Assembly (NCBI GenBank): GCA_037388705.1
Contig: JARRJY010000001.1
Location: 1-64,000, forward strand
Length of the DNA: 64,000 nucleotides
DNA from: JARRJY01 sp037388705
Lineage (GTDB): Bacteria > Pseudomonadota > Gammaproteobacteria > UBA6429 > Thiohalophilaceae
Direction: 5' to 3'
Position numbers and translations under genes: made by a program. Positions 49,856 through 58,963 of this stretch are shown in pieces. Every line of letters starts with the position of its first letter. Position 1 is the first letter of the stretch. The notes under the pieces are model-generated. The model worked only from the letters and a program-made list of their open reading frames with translations, did no database searches and was not told the DNA's origin.

Positions 49856-51478
49856 ATGAGTAACGAACTGTTATTATCCATCAAAGATTTATCGGTAGCG
49901 TTTGGTCGTGATCCTGCATCATTAAGTCAGGTCGTAGATAAAGTAAGTTTTGATATTCATGAAAATGAAAAGATTGCACTGGTGGGCGAGTCTGGTTCAG
50001 GAAAGTCAGTGACCGCGTTATCTATACTGCAATTACATGACAGAACCCAAACGCATTACCCCTCTGGCGAAATTACTTATGATGGCAAAAACCTGCTGGA
50101 ACTGGATGAGAATAGTTTACGCAAGATCCGGGGTGATGATATTGCCATGATTTTCCAGGAGCCAATGACGGCCCTGAACCCGGTATACCGCATTGGTGAA
50201 CAACTGATTGAACCGCTGTTACTACATGAGAGCATCAGTCGTGAAGCTGCACGGCAACGTATGATCGAATTGTTAGACAGGACAGGGATTGTTGAACCAC
50301 ACAAGCGTATCGATGCCTACCCACACATGTTATCCGGTGGTCAGCGCCAGCGAGTGATGATTGCCATGGCGTTAGCTTGTCAACCCAAACTATTAATTGC
50401 AGATGAACCGACTACTGCGCTGGACGTCACCATACAGGCACAAATACTTGAGTTGCTCGAAGACCTGCAAAAAGACTTTTCCATGGCGGTGCTGATGATT
50501 ACTCATGATCTGAACATGGTAAGACGTTTTGCCGATAATGTTTGTGTTATGCAGCAGGGTAAACTGGTTGAAAAAAACAGCGTGCAAGGTTTATTTAACA
50601 ATCCACAACATGAATACACCTTGCAGTTGTTAAACAGCCAGCCGGAAGCACTGATCGAAGATGAAGAGCAGCGCACCGGACATCCTGTCCTCATCGAGGC
50701 AGAAAAGGTGCGTTGTTATTTTCCCATCAAGGCGGGTTTTTTTAATCGGCACATCGGTGACGTTAAGGCAGTGGATGATGTCAGTATCACGCTACACCAG
50801 GGCGAGACTATAGGTATCGTCGGCGAATCCGGTTCGGGTAAAACAACCCTGGGTATGTGTTTATTGCGTTTACAGGATTGTGACGGCAAAATTCTTTTTA
50901 ACGAGAAGGATTTACAGAGCCTGTCTACCCGTGAAATGCGTCCCTTGCGTAAAGACATCCAGGTCGTGTTCCAGGATCCGTTCTCGTCACTCTCACCACG
51001 CATGACCATTCGGCAAATTATCCAGGAAGGGCTGGATATTCATTTTCCCGAGCTTACTACAGATGAAAAATATCAACGGATTGTGAACAGCCTGGCAGAA
51101 GTTGGCCTGGAAGAAGATATGCTATGGCGTTATCCGCACGAGTTTTCCGGTGGTCAGCGTCAACGTATTGCTATTGCACGGGTGGTAGTACTTGAGCCGA
51201 GGTTAATTCTTCTCGATGAACCGACCAGCGCGCTGGATGTCTCGGTGCAAAAACAGGTTCTGGCCTTGTTAAGAGAATTACAGAAAAAGCACAATATCAG
51301 TTACCTGTTTATTACACATGATTTGCGTGTTATTCGCGCTATGGCACACCGTGTTATCGTTATGCGAAATGGTGTAGTGGTCGAACAGGGAGAAACTGAA
51401 AAGCTGTTCATCAACCCGGAAGATGATTACACGCAATCACTATTACATGCATCCCTGTTTATGGACAGGTCAGGTTAA
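49856..51478 (+). CDS. yejF: Peptide ABC transporter ATPase with two nucleotide-binding domains, YejF-like
   Basis: 540 residues, a tandem fusion of two Opp-type ATPases. NBD1: Walker A 'ALVGESGSGKSVTALSIL', signature 'LSGGQRQRVMIAMALA', Walker B 'LLIADEPTTALD'. NBD2: 'GIVGESGSGKTTLGMCLL', 'FSGGQRQRIAIARVVV', 'LILLDEPTSALD'. Both sites look functional. ATG at 49856. It drives peptide import with YejB and YejE. A DUF411 gene follows 12 bases later and may be read on the same transcript. Confidence 0.94.
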   Translation: MSNELLLSIKDLSVAFGRDPASLSQVVDKVSFDIHENEKIALVGESGSGKSVTALSILQLHDRTQTHYPSGEITYDGKNLLELDENSLRKIRGDDIAMIFQEPMTALNPVYRIGEQLIEPLLLHESISREAARQRMIELLDRTGIVEPHKRIDAYPHMLSGGQRQRVMIAMALACQPKLLIADEPTTALDVTIQAQILELLEDLQKDFSMAVLMITHDLNMVRRFADNVCVMQQGKLVEKNSVQGLFNNPQHEYTLQLLNSQPEALIEDEEQRTGHPVLIEAEKVRCYFPIKAGFFNRHIGDVKAVDDVSITLHQGETIGIVGESGSGKTTLGMCLLRLQDCDGKILFNEKDLQSLSTREMRPLRKDIQVVFQDPFSSLSPRMTIRQIIQEGLDIHFPELTTDEKYQRIVNSLAEVGLEEDMLWRYPHEFSGGQRQRIAIARVVVLEPRLILLDEPTSALDVSVQKQVLALLRELQKKHNISYLFITHDLRVIRAMAHRVIVMRNGVVVEQGETEKLFINPEDDYTQSLLHASLFMDRSG

Positions 51479-51490
51479 TCGACAAAAGGA

Positions 51491-51973
51491 ATGAAAATGA
51501 AACATACCCTGTTACCATTTTTGATATTTATAACCTTTAGTGCATCAGCCTATGCTGAGAATAAATCCACGAAAGAAATTACTGTCTACAAGAACCCGGC
51601 ATGCGGTTGTTGTAACAAGTGGATTTCATACCTGAAACAGAATAATTACACGGTCGTTGAAAAAAATACGCGTGATGTTGTTGCGCATAAAAAAAGACTG
51701 GGTGTGCCGGAAAACCTTGCCGCCTGTCATACCGCGGTCATTGATGGTTATGTCATAGAAGGGCATGTCACCCACAGGGACATCAAAAAACTGTTACTGT
51801 TTCGCCCTGATGTAACAGGCATTGCCGTACCCGGTATGCCTTATGGAACGCCAGGCATGGAAAGAGGTAACACCCGGCAGTCTTACGATGTTATCAGTTT
51901 TGATAAAAACGGCAAGACTGACATATTTTCAGAATACACGTACAAAGATGGTAAAACGGGACATCATCATTAA
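51491..51973 (+). CDS. DUF411 protein (metal-associated periplasmic protein)
   Basis: 160 residues with a signal peptide at about 1-20 ('LLPFLIFITFSASAYAEN'). The DUF411 domain holds the conserved cysteines: 'VYKNPACGCCNKWISYLKQN', 'LAACHTAVIDGYVIEGHVTH', and 'GIAVPGMPYGTPGME'. Family members occur in copper-resistance clusters, and the C-x-C-C plus C-H pattern and the G-H-V-T-H suggest metal binding. Function not proven. Co-directional with yejF, 12-base gap. The C-terminal H-H-H adds possible ligands. Confidence 0.85.
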   Translation: MKMKHTLLPFLIFITFSASAYAENKSTKEITVYKNPACGCCNKWISYLKQNNYTVVEKNTRDVVAHKKRLGVPENLAACHTAVIDGYVIEGHVTHRDIKKLLLFRPDVTGIAVPGMPYGTPGMERGNTRQSYDVISFDKNGKTDIFSEYTYKDGKTGHHH

Positions 51974-52202
51974 CGTTTAGGAATGACCGATAATGACCCA
52001 TGTTTCGTTTGGTCTGCTCAACCGATAGGGATTATTCAGAATAGACATAAAATTATCATGGTTTAAATGACCCCCAGGGGCCATACCTTATCCTGCATGC
52101 CTCGTATATAAATTAAAGATAGTATGATGATTATCAAAACATCACGGATTGATCTCTGGTAATTTCCAAAATTAAAAGCAAAGGCATTTTGCGAGGTTTA
52201 TC

Positions 52203-53105
52203 ATGAGCAGAAGTCCCAAATATTTTTTCGGCCTGGTTTTACTGGCATCTTTTCTTCTTACAGCATGCGGTGGTGGTAGTACTGGCGCTACAGGAAAGTT
52301 AAACCTGAACATTACCGATGCGCCAATTGATAAAGCGGCTGAAGTTGTCGTAGCCTTTTCAGGGTTATCCATCAAGCCTGCCGATGGACCCGCGTTTGAT
52401 ATTAATTTTGAAGATTCCAATGGTAATCCTGAAATCAAGTATATTGACTTGTTAAGCCTACAGGGTGCCAATAGCCTGAATATCCTGGATGATTATACGC
52501 TTCCGGCTGGACATTATAACTGGATCCGTTTACATGTCATTTCCAGTAAAAACACAACAGATTCCTATATCGTGATTGAACAGGGGGGCATGATGTATCC
52601 CTTGTATGTTCCTAGCGGAGATGAGACTGGCTTGAAACTGAATCGAGGTTTTACAATCCTGGCTGATCGAACAGCAACTTTTACTATCGATTTTGACCTG
52701 CGAAAATCAGTCGTCGAACCTGCAAATCCATCCACCGCGTATAAACTAAAACCAACATTACGTATAGTTGAAAACCAGAATGCAGGCAATATCGTGGGTA
52801 CTATCGGAAACATTACGCTTAACGATGCAAGCTGTACCGGCACCGATTACGCAGTATATGCGTTCAGCGGTGCTGGGGTAATGCCAGATGACATGGATGG
52901 CATTGATCCTGATCCGGTATCAAGTTCACTGCTTACCGATACCTTTAGCTACGGAATAGGTTTTCTGGAGCAGGGTGATTACACACTGGCCTTTACTTGT
53001 CAGGCGGCAGATGACCTGGAAGACAGTAGTGAATCAATCAGCTTTATTGGCGCAAAAACAGTAACTGTAGTTGCAGGCCAGACGATAACAGAAGATTTTG
53101 ATTAA
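52203..53105 (+). CDS. DUF4382 lipoprotein
   Basis: 300 residues with a lipoprotein signal 'GLVLLASFLLTACGGGSTG' (Cys about residue 22). The DUF4382 domain follows at about 30-185: 'GKLNLNITDAPIDKAAEVVV', 'IDLLSLQGANSLNILDDYTL' and 'LPAGHYNWIRLHV'. A second beta-rich part at about 195-300 has no match I recall, with a Cys pair (S-C-T-G and F-T-C-Q). Likely cell-envelope, role unknown. The 229-base region before it shows no further gene. Convergent with mltD, three bases apart. Confidence 0.85.
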   Translation: MSRSPKYFFGLVLLASFLLTACGGGSTGATGKLNLNITDAPIDKAAEVVVAFSGLSIKPADGPAFDINFEDSNGNPEIKYIDLLSLQGANSLNILDDYTLPAGHYNWIRLHVISSKNTTDSYIVIEQGGMMYPLYVPSGDETGLKLNRGFTILADRTATFTIDFDLRKSVVEPANPSTAYKLKPTLRIVENQNAGNIVGTIGNITLNDASCTGTDYAVYAFSGAGVMPDDMDGIDPDPVSSSLLTDTFSYGIGFLEQGDYTLAFTCQAADDLEDSSESISFIGAKTVTVVAGQTITEDFD

Positions 53106-53108
53106 TTA

Positions 53109-54734
53109 TTAGCTGCTTGTACCAAACACGTTAACAAATAGGGTTAGACGTTGACCGGGTTGCAGGTATTTTCCTTTGGGCAGTCTGTTCCAGCGACGCA
53201 ATTGTGAAATGGAAACCCTGAACTTCTGGGCAATACGTGCCAGCGAATCTCCGTTTCTAACGCGGTAACCAATCCGCTTGGTAATGTTACTTCTGTGTGT
53301 AATATTCAGATGATCTGGATTGTTATGTGACACGCTGTCACCGGTGCGAGACCAGATAATAATTTTTTGCCCCGGAACCAGCGGATCCCGTGGTGCCATG
53401 CTGTTCCACTTGGCCAGCTGCCTTATTCCAACTTTATGCCTGCGCGCCAGTTCCCAGAAGGTATCGCCTGTTTGAACGATATGGGTAACCTTGATGCCTT
53501 TACGTGGAATATTTTGTAATTTTTTCTTGCGCTGGTTGGCGCTCAGTTTGTAGCTGCGTAATTTTTTACTGGCAACAGGAATAGTCAAACCACGGCCTGC
53601 GCGAAGGAAATTACCACGAATGCGATTAACTTTTTTGATGCTAATGATACTGGTGTGATACCTGGCAGCAATAGTACTCAGGGTTTCGCCATTGCGAATG
53701 GTATGACGAACCCAGCGAATACGTTCTTCGCGTGGCAGTTCTGCCAGCTTTGTTTTAAAGCCATCAGCTTTATCGATGGGTAATAACACGTAGTGAGGAC
53801 CATCAGGTGCCGTCGCCCAACGGTTAAAGCCGGGATTAAGTTTATACACTTCATCCAGTTCAACATCAGCCATTTCCGCAACGTGTGCCAGGTCGATTTG
53901 CGAACCGGTTTCAACCTTTGCCAGGTAAGGTTGGTTGTCAATCGGTGCCAGGGTAATACCATATTTTTCCGGATTGTTAATGATCTTTTTCAAAGCCAGT
54001 AACTTGGGTACATAGGCCTTGGTTTCCGCGGGTAACCTTAGAGAGAAGAAGTCAATCGGTTTACCGCGACGCTTGTTACGACGAATGGCTTTACGCACAT
54101 TCCCACCACCAGCGTTATAGGCGGCTAAAGCGTATAACCAGTTGCCGTTAAAATTCTGCTGTAAATTGTCCAGTAATCGTACGGCCGCCCTGGTAGAGGC
54201 ATATACATCACGGCGCCCGTCATACCACCAGTTTTGTTTTAACCCGTAACGACGACCTGTTGATGATATGAATTGCCAGATACCCGAGGCACGGCCATGC
54301 GAATATGCAAACGGTTGAAAGGCACTTTCAACGATAGGTAACAAAGCCAGTTCAGCCGGAATACCTGCTGCTTCTACTTCCGTGGCGATAAAGTACATGT
54401 AAGGGCGGGCTCGCTCGACAACACGATCAATGTATTGTGGGTGCCTGGCATACCAGTCTACCTGGCGCTGGATACGTGGGTGATCAATATCGGCTAACTT
54501 GAAGTTATCTCGCAAACGCTGCCAGACATCATTGCGGTAGGGTAGTGCTACGGTTTCTTGATCATCAATATGTTGTTGAATTTCTTCCTTCAGGCTAAGG
54601 GCTGGAAAATTGGCATCGCCCAAAACACTATAATTGGTGGTTTGCGTGGCTTTTTCGTGATGAGTATCACTTTGCAACGTGGCACAGCCCGAAAGCAGCA
54701 CTGAGAAAATAAATAGAAAAGGCAGTTTTTGCAT
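53109..54734 (-). CDS. mltD: Membrane-bound lytic murein transglycosylase D with three LysM repeats
   Basis: 541 residues starting at ATG 54734, giving a lipoprotein signal 'LPFLFIFSVLLSGCATLQ'. The SLT domain has the catalytic Glu in 'LALLPIVESAFQPFAYSHGR' and 'ASGIWQFISSTGRRYGL', followed by 'NWLYALAAYNAGGGNVRKAI'. Three LysM modules close the protein ('RHTIRNGETLSTIAARYHTS', 'THIVQTGDTFWELARRHKVG', 'GYRVRNGDSLARIAQKFRVS'). It cleaves peptidoglycan to anhydromuropeptides at the outer membrane. Frames upstream of 54734 lack a signal. Divergent from the methyltransferase gene. Confidence 0.94.
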   Translation of the reverse strand: MQKLPFLFIFSVLLSGCATLQSDTHHEKATQTTNYSVLGDANFPALSLKEEIQQHIDDQETVALPYRNDVWQRLRDNFKLADIDHPRIQRQVDWYARHPQYIDRVVERARPYMYFIATEVEAAGIPAELALLPIVESAFQPFAYSHGRASGIWQFISSTGRRYGLKQNWWYDGRRDVYASTRAAVRLLDNLQQNFNGNWLYALAAYNAGGGNVRKAIRRNKRRGKPIDFFSLRLPAETKAYVPKLLALKKIINNPEKYGITLAPIDNQPYLAKVETGSQIDLAHVAEMADVELDEVYKLNPGFNRWATAPDGPHYVLLPIDKADGFKTKLAELPREERIRWVRHTIRNGETLSTIAARYHTSIISIKKVNRIRGNFLRAGRGLTIPVASKKLRSYKLSANQRKKKLQNIPRKGIKVTHIVQTGDTFWELARRHKVGIRQLAKWNSMAPRDPLVPGQKIIIWSRTGDSVSHNNPDHLNITHRSNITKRIGYRVRNGDSLARIAQKFRVSISQLRRWNRLPKGKYLQPGQRLTLFVNVFGTSS

Positions 54735-54867
54735 AATTTTTGTTGTAAATTTAAGGACATGAAAACAATATCTGATGTAAATAGTAAAAACTGTGACGTC
54801 CGTGGTCAACCATGAATATCAATTTCACAGTTTTAAAAATTTCAGGGCATAGACTGGACAAAAAATA

Positions 54868-55639
54868 GTGGTATTCAGGCAAAACAAAACGGAAAAACCT
54901 TTTCATCGCTGCATGGAGCAGGAGAAGTTGAGACCTGCGTTATCGCAGTGGTTTCAGTCTGACCTGGGACGCCAGTTTGCCGCTGTGGAAAAACAGCAAC
55001 TCGATGAGTCATTACCGGACTTATTCGGCTATTACTTGCTGCAGGTTGGTCAGCTGGGCGACTTCGATTTGCTCTCAGCAAGCCGGGTTTCTCATCGCGA
55101 GGTAATGGGGCTTCATACTGCAGAACTGGTTCAGCAAGGGGCTTTCCAGGGCCAGGCGTGGGCTTTACCTATCCAGACAGACAGTATTGACGTGGTGGTA
55201 TTGCCGCACACCCTGGATTTCGCGCTTTACCCGCACGAGGTATTACGCGAGGTGGAGCGCGTGTTGATCCCGGAGGGACATGTCGTGATTACCGGCTTTA
55301 ACCCGCTGAGTATCTGGCAGATATGGCGCTGGCTGCTGCGCTGGCGGAACCAGCCACCCTGGTGTGGACATTTTTATACTACCATGCGCCTGCGAGACTG
55401 GCTGAAATTGCTGGGTTTTGACGTGACGCACAAACAGCATTTTTTCCACCGCCCACCGCTGAAAAACAGGGCATTCATGCAGCGACTGAGCTTCCTGGAA
55501 AAAATGGGGCGCGTACTATGGCCCGTTACTGGGGCGGGCTATGTCCTGGTAGCCAGGAAAAGGGTTGAAACGCTGACACCCATCAAACCGCGTCTGAAAG
55601 TACGGCAAAAAGTTGTCGGTTCAGGCTGGGTTGAGTCCT
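54868..55639 (+). CDS. SAM-dependent methyltransferase (YafS-like), 3' end lost in assembly gap
   Basis: About 257 visible residues. The class I methyltransferase part shows 'WALPIQTDSIDVVVLPHTLD' (motif IV region), 'YPHEVLREVERVLIPEGHVV' and 'ITGFNPLSIWQIWRWL', the pattern of YafS. The N-terminal glycine motif is degenerate. GTG at 54868; an ATG at 54913 is the alternative. In gammaproteobacteria this gene lies between mltD (gloB) and rnhA, as here. The frame runs into 13 N at 55640 and its last residues are unknown. Substrate unknown. Confidence 0.85.
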
Positions 55640-55652
55640 NNNNNNNNNNNNN
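55640..55652. other. Assembly gap (13 N)
   Basis: The N-run hides the end of the methyltransferase gene and the first ~17 codons of rnhA plus any spacer, so the true gap must be longer than 13 bases. A continuous frame across it is coincidental. Confidence 0.95.
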
Positions 55653-56040
55653 GGGACCGGGTGGCTGGGGCGTTTTGATGCGTTACGGCAAACATGAAAA
55701 ACAGATGCACGGTGGCGAGCGAGAGACCACCAATAATCGCATGGAGTTAATGGCAGCGATCATGGCACTGGAAAGCCTCAACCGGCCCTGCAAGGTTGAC
55801 CTGACCACGGACTCCCAATATGTGCGCCAGGGGATTACCGAGTGGATACAGAACTGGAAAAAGCGTGGCTGGAAAAATTCAGCAAAAAAACCGGTGAAAA
55901 ATGCGGATCTGTGGATGCGCCTGGATGCGGCAGCGGCCAAACATGATATTGAATGGCACTGGGTAAAAGGGCATAGTGGACATGATGAAAACGAGTTGGC
56001 AGACGAACTGGCCAACCGCGGGATAGACGAGCTGAGTTAA
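55653..56040 (+). CDS. rnhA: Ribonuclease HI, 5' end missing in assembly gap
   Basis: Degrades RNA in RNA-DNA hybrids. About 129 residues are visible of roughly 145-155. It begins at G-P-G-G-W-G, equivalent to residue ~18. Catalytic acids present: Glu in '[16 protein letters not shown]', Asp in '[15 protein letters not shown]', Asp in '[14 protein letters not shown]'. The first Asp (in the T-D-G motif) falls in the gap. The basic handle '[20 protein letters not shown]' is intact. dnaQ follows 10 bases on, the usual pair. Confidence 0.94.
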
Positions 56041-56050
56041 TAATAAGAAT

Positions 56051-56758
56051 ATGCGCCAAATTATTCTGGATACAGAAACTACCGGCCTGGAGCCCAGCCA
56101 GGGACACCGAATAATCGAAATTGGCTGTGTCGAGTTAATTAATCGTCGCATGACGGACAACCGCTTCCATATCTACCTCAACCCGGACCGCGAAATCGAC
56201 CAGGGCGCCATTGAAGTCCATGGCATTACCAACGAATTCCTGGCGGATAAGCCCCGTTTTGCCGAAGTGGCTAATGACTTCATGAATTTTGTGCGCGGTT
56301 CAGAACTGGTTATTCATAATGCGCCGTTTGATGTGGGCTTCCTGAACCATGAGCTGAAGCTCATGCAATACAAGGAAAGCCTCGAGGATGTCTGCAGCGT
56401 ACTGGACACGCTGGTACTGGCGCGCAAAATGCACCCTGGCCAGAAAAACAGCCTTGATGCACTTTGTAAACGCTACGAGGTAAGTAACGCGCACCGAGAA
56501 CTGCATGGCGCCTTGCTAGATGCAGAGATACTGGCTGATGTTTACCTGGCCATGACCGGTGGGCAAACACGCTTGTCACTGGACGGAGTAGGCGGTGATG
56601 GTACGGAAGAAAGTGCCGAGCCAATTCGAAAGATCAGAAGTGGACATGCGTCACTCAAGGTAATCAGGGCAACGGATGAAGAAATCCAGGCGCACAATGA
56701 ACGGCTTGATGCTATTGAAAAGGTCCATGGGACCACCTGCGTATGGCGTACAGATTAA
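56051..56758 (+). CDS. dnaQ: DNA polymerase III epsilon subunit (3'-5' exonuclease)
   Basis: Proofreading subunit of the replicative polymerase. 235 residues. Exo I 'ILDTETTGLEPSQGHRIIEI' (D-x-E), Exo II 'LVIHNAPFDVGFLNHEL' (N-x-x-x-D), Exo III 'HRELHGALLDAEILADVY' (H-x4-D). A Gly-rich linker leads to the C-terminal segment that binds the alpha subunit. ATG at 56051. Ten bases from rnhA. Confidence 0.96.
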   Translation: MRQIILDTETTGLEPSQGHRIIEIGCVELINRRMTDNRFHIYLNPDREIDQGAIEVHGITNEFLADKPRFAEVANDFMNFVRGSELVIHNAPFDVGFLNHELKLMQYKESLEDVCSVLDTLVLARKMHPGQKNSLDALCKRYEVSNAHRELHGALLDAEILADVYLAMTGGQTRLSLDGVGGDGTEESAEPIRKIRSGHASLKVIRATDEEIQAHNERLDAIEKVHGTTCVWRTD

Positions 56759-56894
56759 TTCTGTGATTTTGCTGGTTGTCATTGGTTAAAAAACAATCAA
56801 TTCTTCCTATTAATTTCAATATTTTCTTTATTTTCAATTACTAAGCATTTCCATAACTTTTTTAAAGTTTCGCATTCCGCGGCCGATTAATTAA

Positions 56895-57035
56895 TTGAGC
56901 GCGTTTAAGATGATATCTGTGGTACGGGCGCCAAAGCTCCTTCATGTAATAGTTAGGTTTTATAGGTATTTTCCTCCCCTGCGCGGAATTTGCGCAATTT
57001 TGATAAGCCCTGCAGAATATGCAGGGCTATTTTTT
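56895..57035 (+). ncRNA. Candidate small RNA ending at a strong terminator
   Basis: The terminator here has no gene immediately before it; dnaQ ends 247 bases earlier. Between lie a possible promoter (TTGAGC at 56895, with no clear -10) and a small hairpin GCGC-GGAATTT-GCGC near 56982-56996 that shows GGA in its loop, the feature bound by RsmA/CsrA proteins. Either a small RNA or just the long 3' end of dnaQ would explain this. Confidence 0.3.
57005..57035 (+). terminator. Strong terminator between dnaQ and the STAS gene
   Basis: AGCCCTGCA-GAATA-TGCAGGGCT, nine perfect pairs, followed by ATTTTTTT on the plus strand. Confidence 0.9.
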
Positions 57036-57143
57036 TCGAATAAACAGTTAGATAACAGAAGCCTGACATCAAGGTGCTTTGATATATATTAGAAAGGCTA
57101 CTAAAATACGTATCTATATATTTGAAAACTGAGGGAATTTCGT

Positions 57144-57446
57144 ATGTCGGTTACAGCAATTTCCAGGGATGACGGTAAGAAGGTTAAGTTATCGATCAAT
57201 GGCCGCTTCGACTTCAGCCAGCATACAGATTTTCGAAACAGCTACCGTCACCAAAGCCCGGAAGCTGATTACGTCGTGGACATGCAACATGCGGAATACC
57301 TGGATAGCGCTGCACTAGGAATGTTGCTGTTGCTGCGTGAGCATGCTGGAAACGATAGTTCAAAAGTATCCATCATCAACACGCCAGTTGAAATCATGCA
57401 AGTATTTAAAAACTCCAAGTTCGAAAACCTGTTTAAAATCTCCTGA
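57144..57446 (+). CDS. STAS-domain anti-sigma factor antagonist-like protein
   Basis: 100 residues, single STAS domain. The phosphorylation-site Ser is in 'DMQHAEYLDSAALGMLLLLR' (D-S-A-A-L-G-M-L), the pattern of SpoIIAA-like partner-switch proteins. No anti-sigma kinase or phosphatase gene lies next to it, so its partners are elsewhere. Such stand-alone STAS proteins in gammaproteobacteria link to surface-attachment or stress regulators. ATG at 57144 after GAGGGAAT. Confidence 0.85.
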   Translation: MSVTAISRDDGKKVKLSINGRFDFSQHTDFRNSYRHQSPEADYVVDMQHAEYLDSAALGMLLLLREHAGNDSSKVSIINTPVEIMQVFKNSKFENLFKIS

Positions 57447-57535
57447 AACTGTTCTCGCTAAACTGGGTAATGTGTTTTTGAGTTGACCCAGTTACAATAC
57501 GCCCCGTATTTGTTTAATGGCGAGATAAATCAAAC

Positions 57536-58945
57536 ATGACCATCCGAACCCGGTTCGCTCCCAGCCCAACTGGTTATTTACATATTGGTGGTGCACGCAC
57601 CGCACTGTTTTCCTGGCTCTATGCTCGAAAGCATGGTGGCAAGTTCGTACTGCGTATTGAAGACACCGACCTGGAGCGCTCTACACCAGAATCAGTGAAT
57701 GCCATCCTGGAAGGGATGACCTGGCTGGGACTGGATTATGATGAAGGTCCTTTTTACCAGACCCACCGTTTTGATCGTTATGAGGAAGTTATCCAGAAAC
57801 TCATGGATGAAGGTCATGCCTATCGTTGCAATTGTTCAAAGGAACGTCTTGAACAATTACGCGAAAAGCAAATGGCAAACAAGCAGAAGCCACGTTATGA
57901 CGGTTGTTGCCGAAATAAAAATGTCAGCGCGGATGAACCCCATGTGATCCGTTTTAAAAATCCCATTGATGGACAGGTAGTCATCAATGATTTGATTCGT
58001 GGCAAAGTGGTTTTTCAGAATGCCGAACTGGATGACCTGATCATCAAGCGTACCGATGGTTCGCCAACTTATAATTTAACCGTGGTGGTGGATGACCTGG
58101 ACATGCAGATTACCCATGTCGTTCGTGGTGACGATCATCTTAATAACACGCCACGCCAGGTTAATATATTGAAAGCCATGGCAGCAGACGCACCAACCTA
58201 TGCCCATGTGCCGATGATCCTGGGTGAAGATGGTGCCCGTTTATCCAAGCGACACGGAGCAACCAGTGTTGTGGCGTACCGTGATATGGGTTACCTGCCC
58301 GAAGCCCTGTTGAACTACCTGGTACGTCTTGGCTGGTCATATGGCGACCAGGAAATTTTTTCGGTTGATGAAATGGTTGAATTTTTTGACGTGGAAAAAG
58401 TCAACAAGGCGGCTTCCACGTTTAACCCGGAAAAGCTTTTATGGTTAAACCAGCATTACATTAAAAGTGACAAACCGGAACGTGTTGCACACCTGTTAAG
58501 CACACATATCGGAGAGTTGGGCATTGACCCGGCACCGGCACCTGCCTTACATGAGGTAGTTGCTGCGCAGCAGGAGCGCGCGAAAACATTAAAAGAACTG
58601 GCTGATGTCTGTGCTTTCTTTTATCAGGACTTTGACGAGTTTGATGAAGGCATGGCAAAAAAACAGTTAAAAGCTGCCGCAGAAGCACCGTTAACCCTGG
58701 CCAGGGAAAAACTGGCTGCCCTTGCTGATTGGACGCAGGAAGCGGTACATAATGTAATACACAGTGTGGCTGAAGAACTTGATGTTAAGATGGGCAAGGT
58801 CGGTATGCCATTACGTGTTGCCGTGACCGGTGGTAAACCATCGCCATCACTGGATTTAACCGTTTACCTGGTTGGTAGGGATGCTTGCCTGCGTCGTATC
58901 GACAAGGCACTTGCCCACATTGAACAACGTAAAGAAAACGCGTAA
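57536..58945 (+). CDS. gltX: Glutamyl-tRNA synthetase
   Basis: Charges tRNA-Glu. 469 residues, class Ib. H-I-G-H variant in '[20 protein letters not shown]', zinc-binding segment '[18 protein letters not shown]' through 'YDGCCRNK', and the K-M-S-K-S equivalent '[12 protein letters not shown]'. The C-terminal anticodon-binding domain is complete. ATG at 57536. tRNA-Glu lies 2.1 kb downstream. glnS, its paralogue, follows 18 bases later, likely one operon. Confidence 0.96.
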   Translation: MTIRTRFAPSPTGYLHIGGARTALFSWLYARKHGGKFVLRIEDTDLERSTPESVNAILEGMTWLGLDYDEGPFYQTHRFDRYEEVIQKLMDEGHAYRCNCSKERLEQLREKQMANKQKPRYDGCCRNKNVSADEPHVIRFKNPIDGQVVINDLIRGKVVFQNAELDDLIIKRTDGSPTYNLTVVVDDLDMQITHVVRGDDHLNNTPRQVNILKAMAADAPTYAHVPMILGEDGARLSKRHGATSVVAYRDMGYLPEALLNYLVRLGWSYGDQEIFSVDEMVEFFDVEKVNKAASTFNPEKLLWLNQHYIKSDKPERVAHLLSTHIGELGIDPAPAPALHEVVAAQQERAKTLKELADVCAFFYQDFDEFDEGMAKKQLKAAAEAPLTLAREKLAALADWTQEAVHNVIHSVAEELDVKMGKVGMPLRVAVTGGKPSPSLDLTVYLVGRDACLRRIDKALAHIEQRKENA

Positions 58946-58963
58946 TAAATAAAGATAAATTAA

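Larger units (their letters stand above)
56759..57143. other. Intergenic region between dnaQ and the STAS gene
   Basis: About 385 bases with no convincing coding frame. It is AT-rich on the left, then has a structured stretch (56895-57035) that ends in a terminator, then the STAS gene leader. See the candidate RNA entry. Confidence 0.5.

Noticed and set aside
54868..56040. A methyltransferase-RNase H fusion protein
   Set aside because: The frame is only continuous through 13 N; both halves are standard separate genes.
56895..57092. 65-residue plus-strand frame in the dnaQ-STAS gap
   Set aside because: It runs through the terminator hairpin, has no ribosome site and no protein-like composition.
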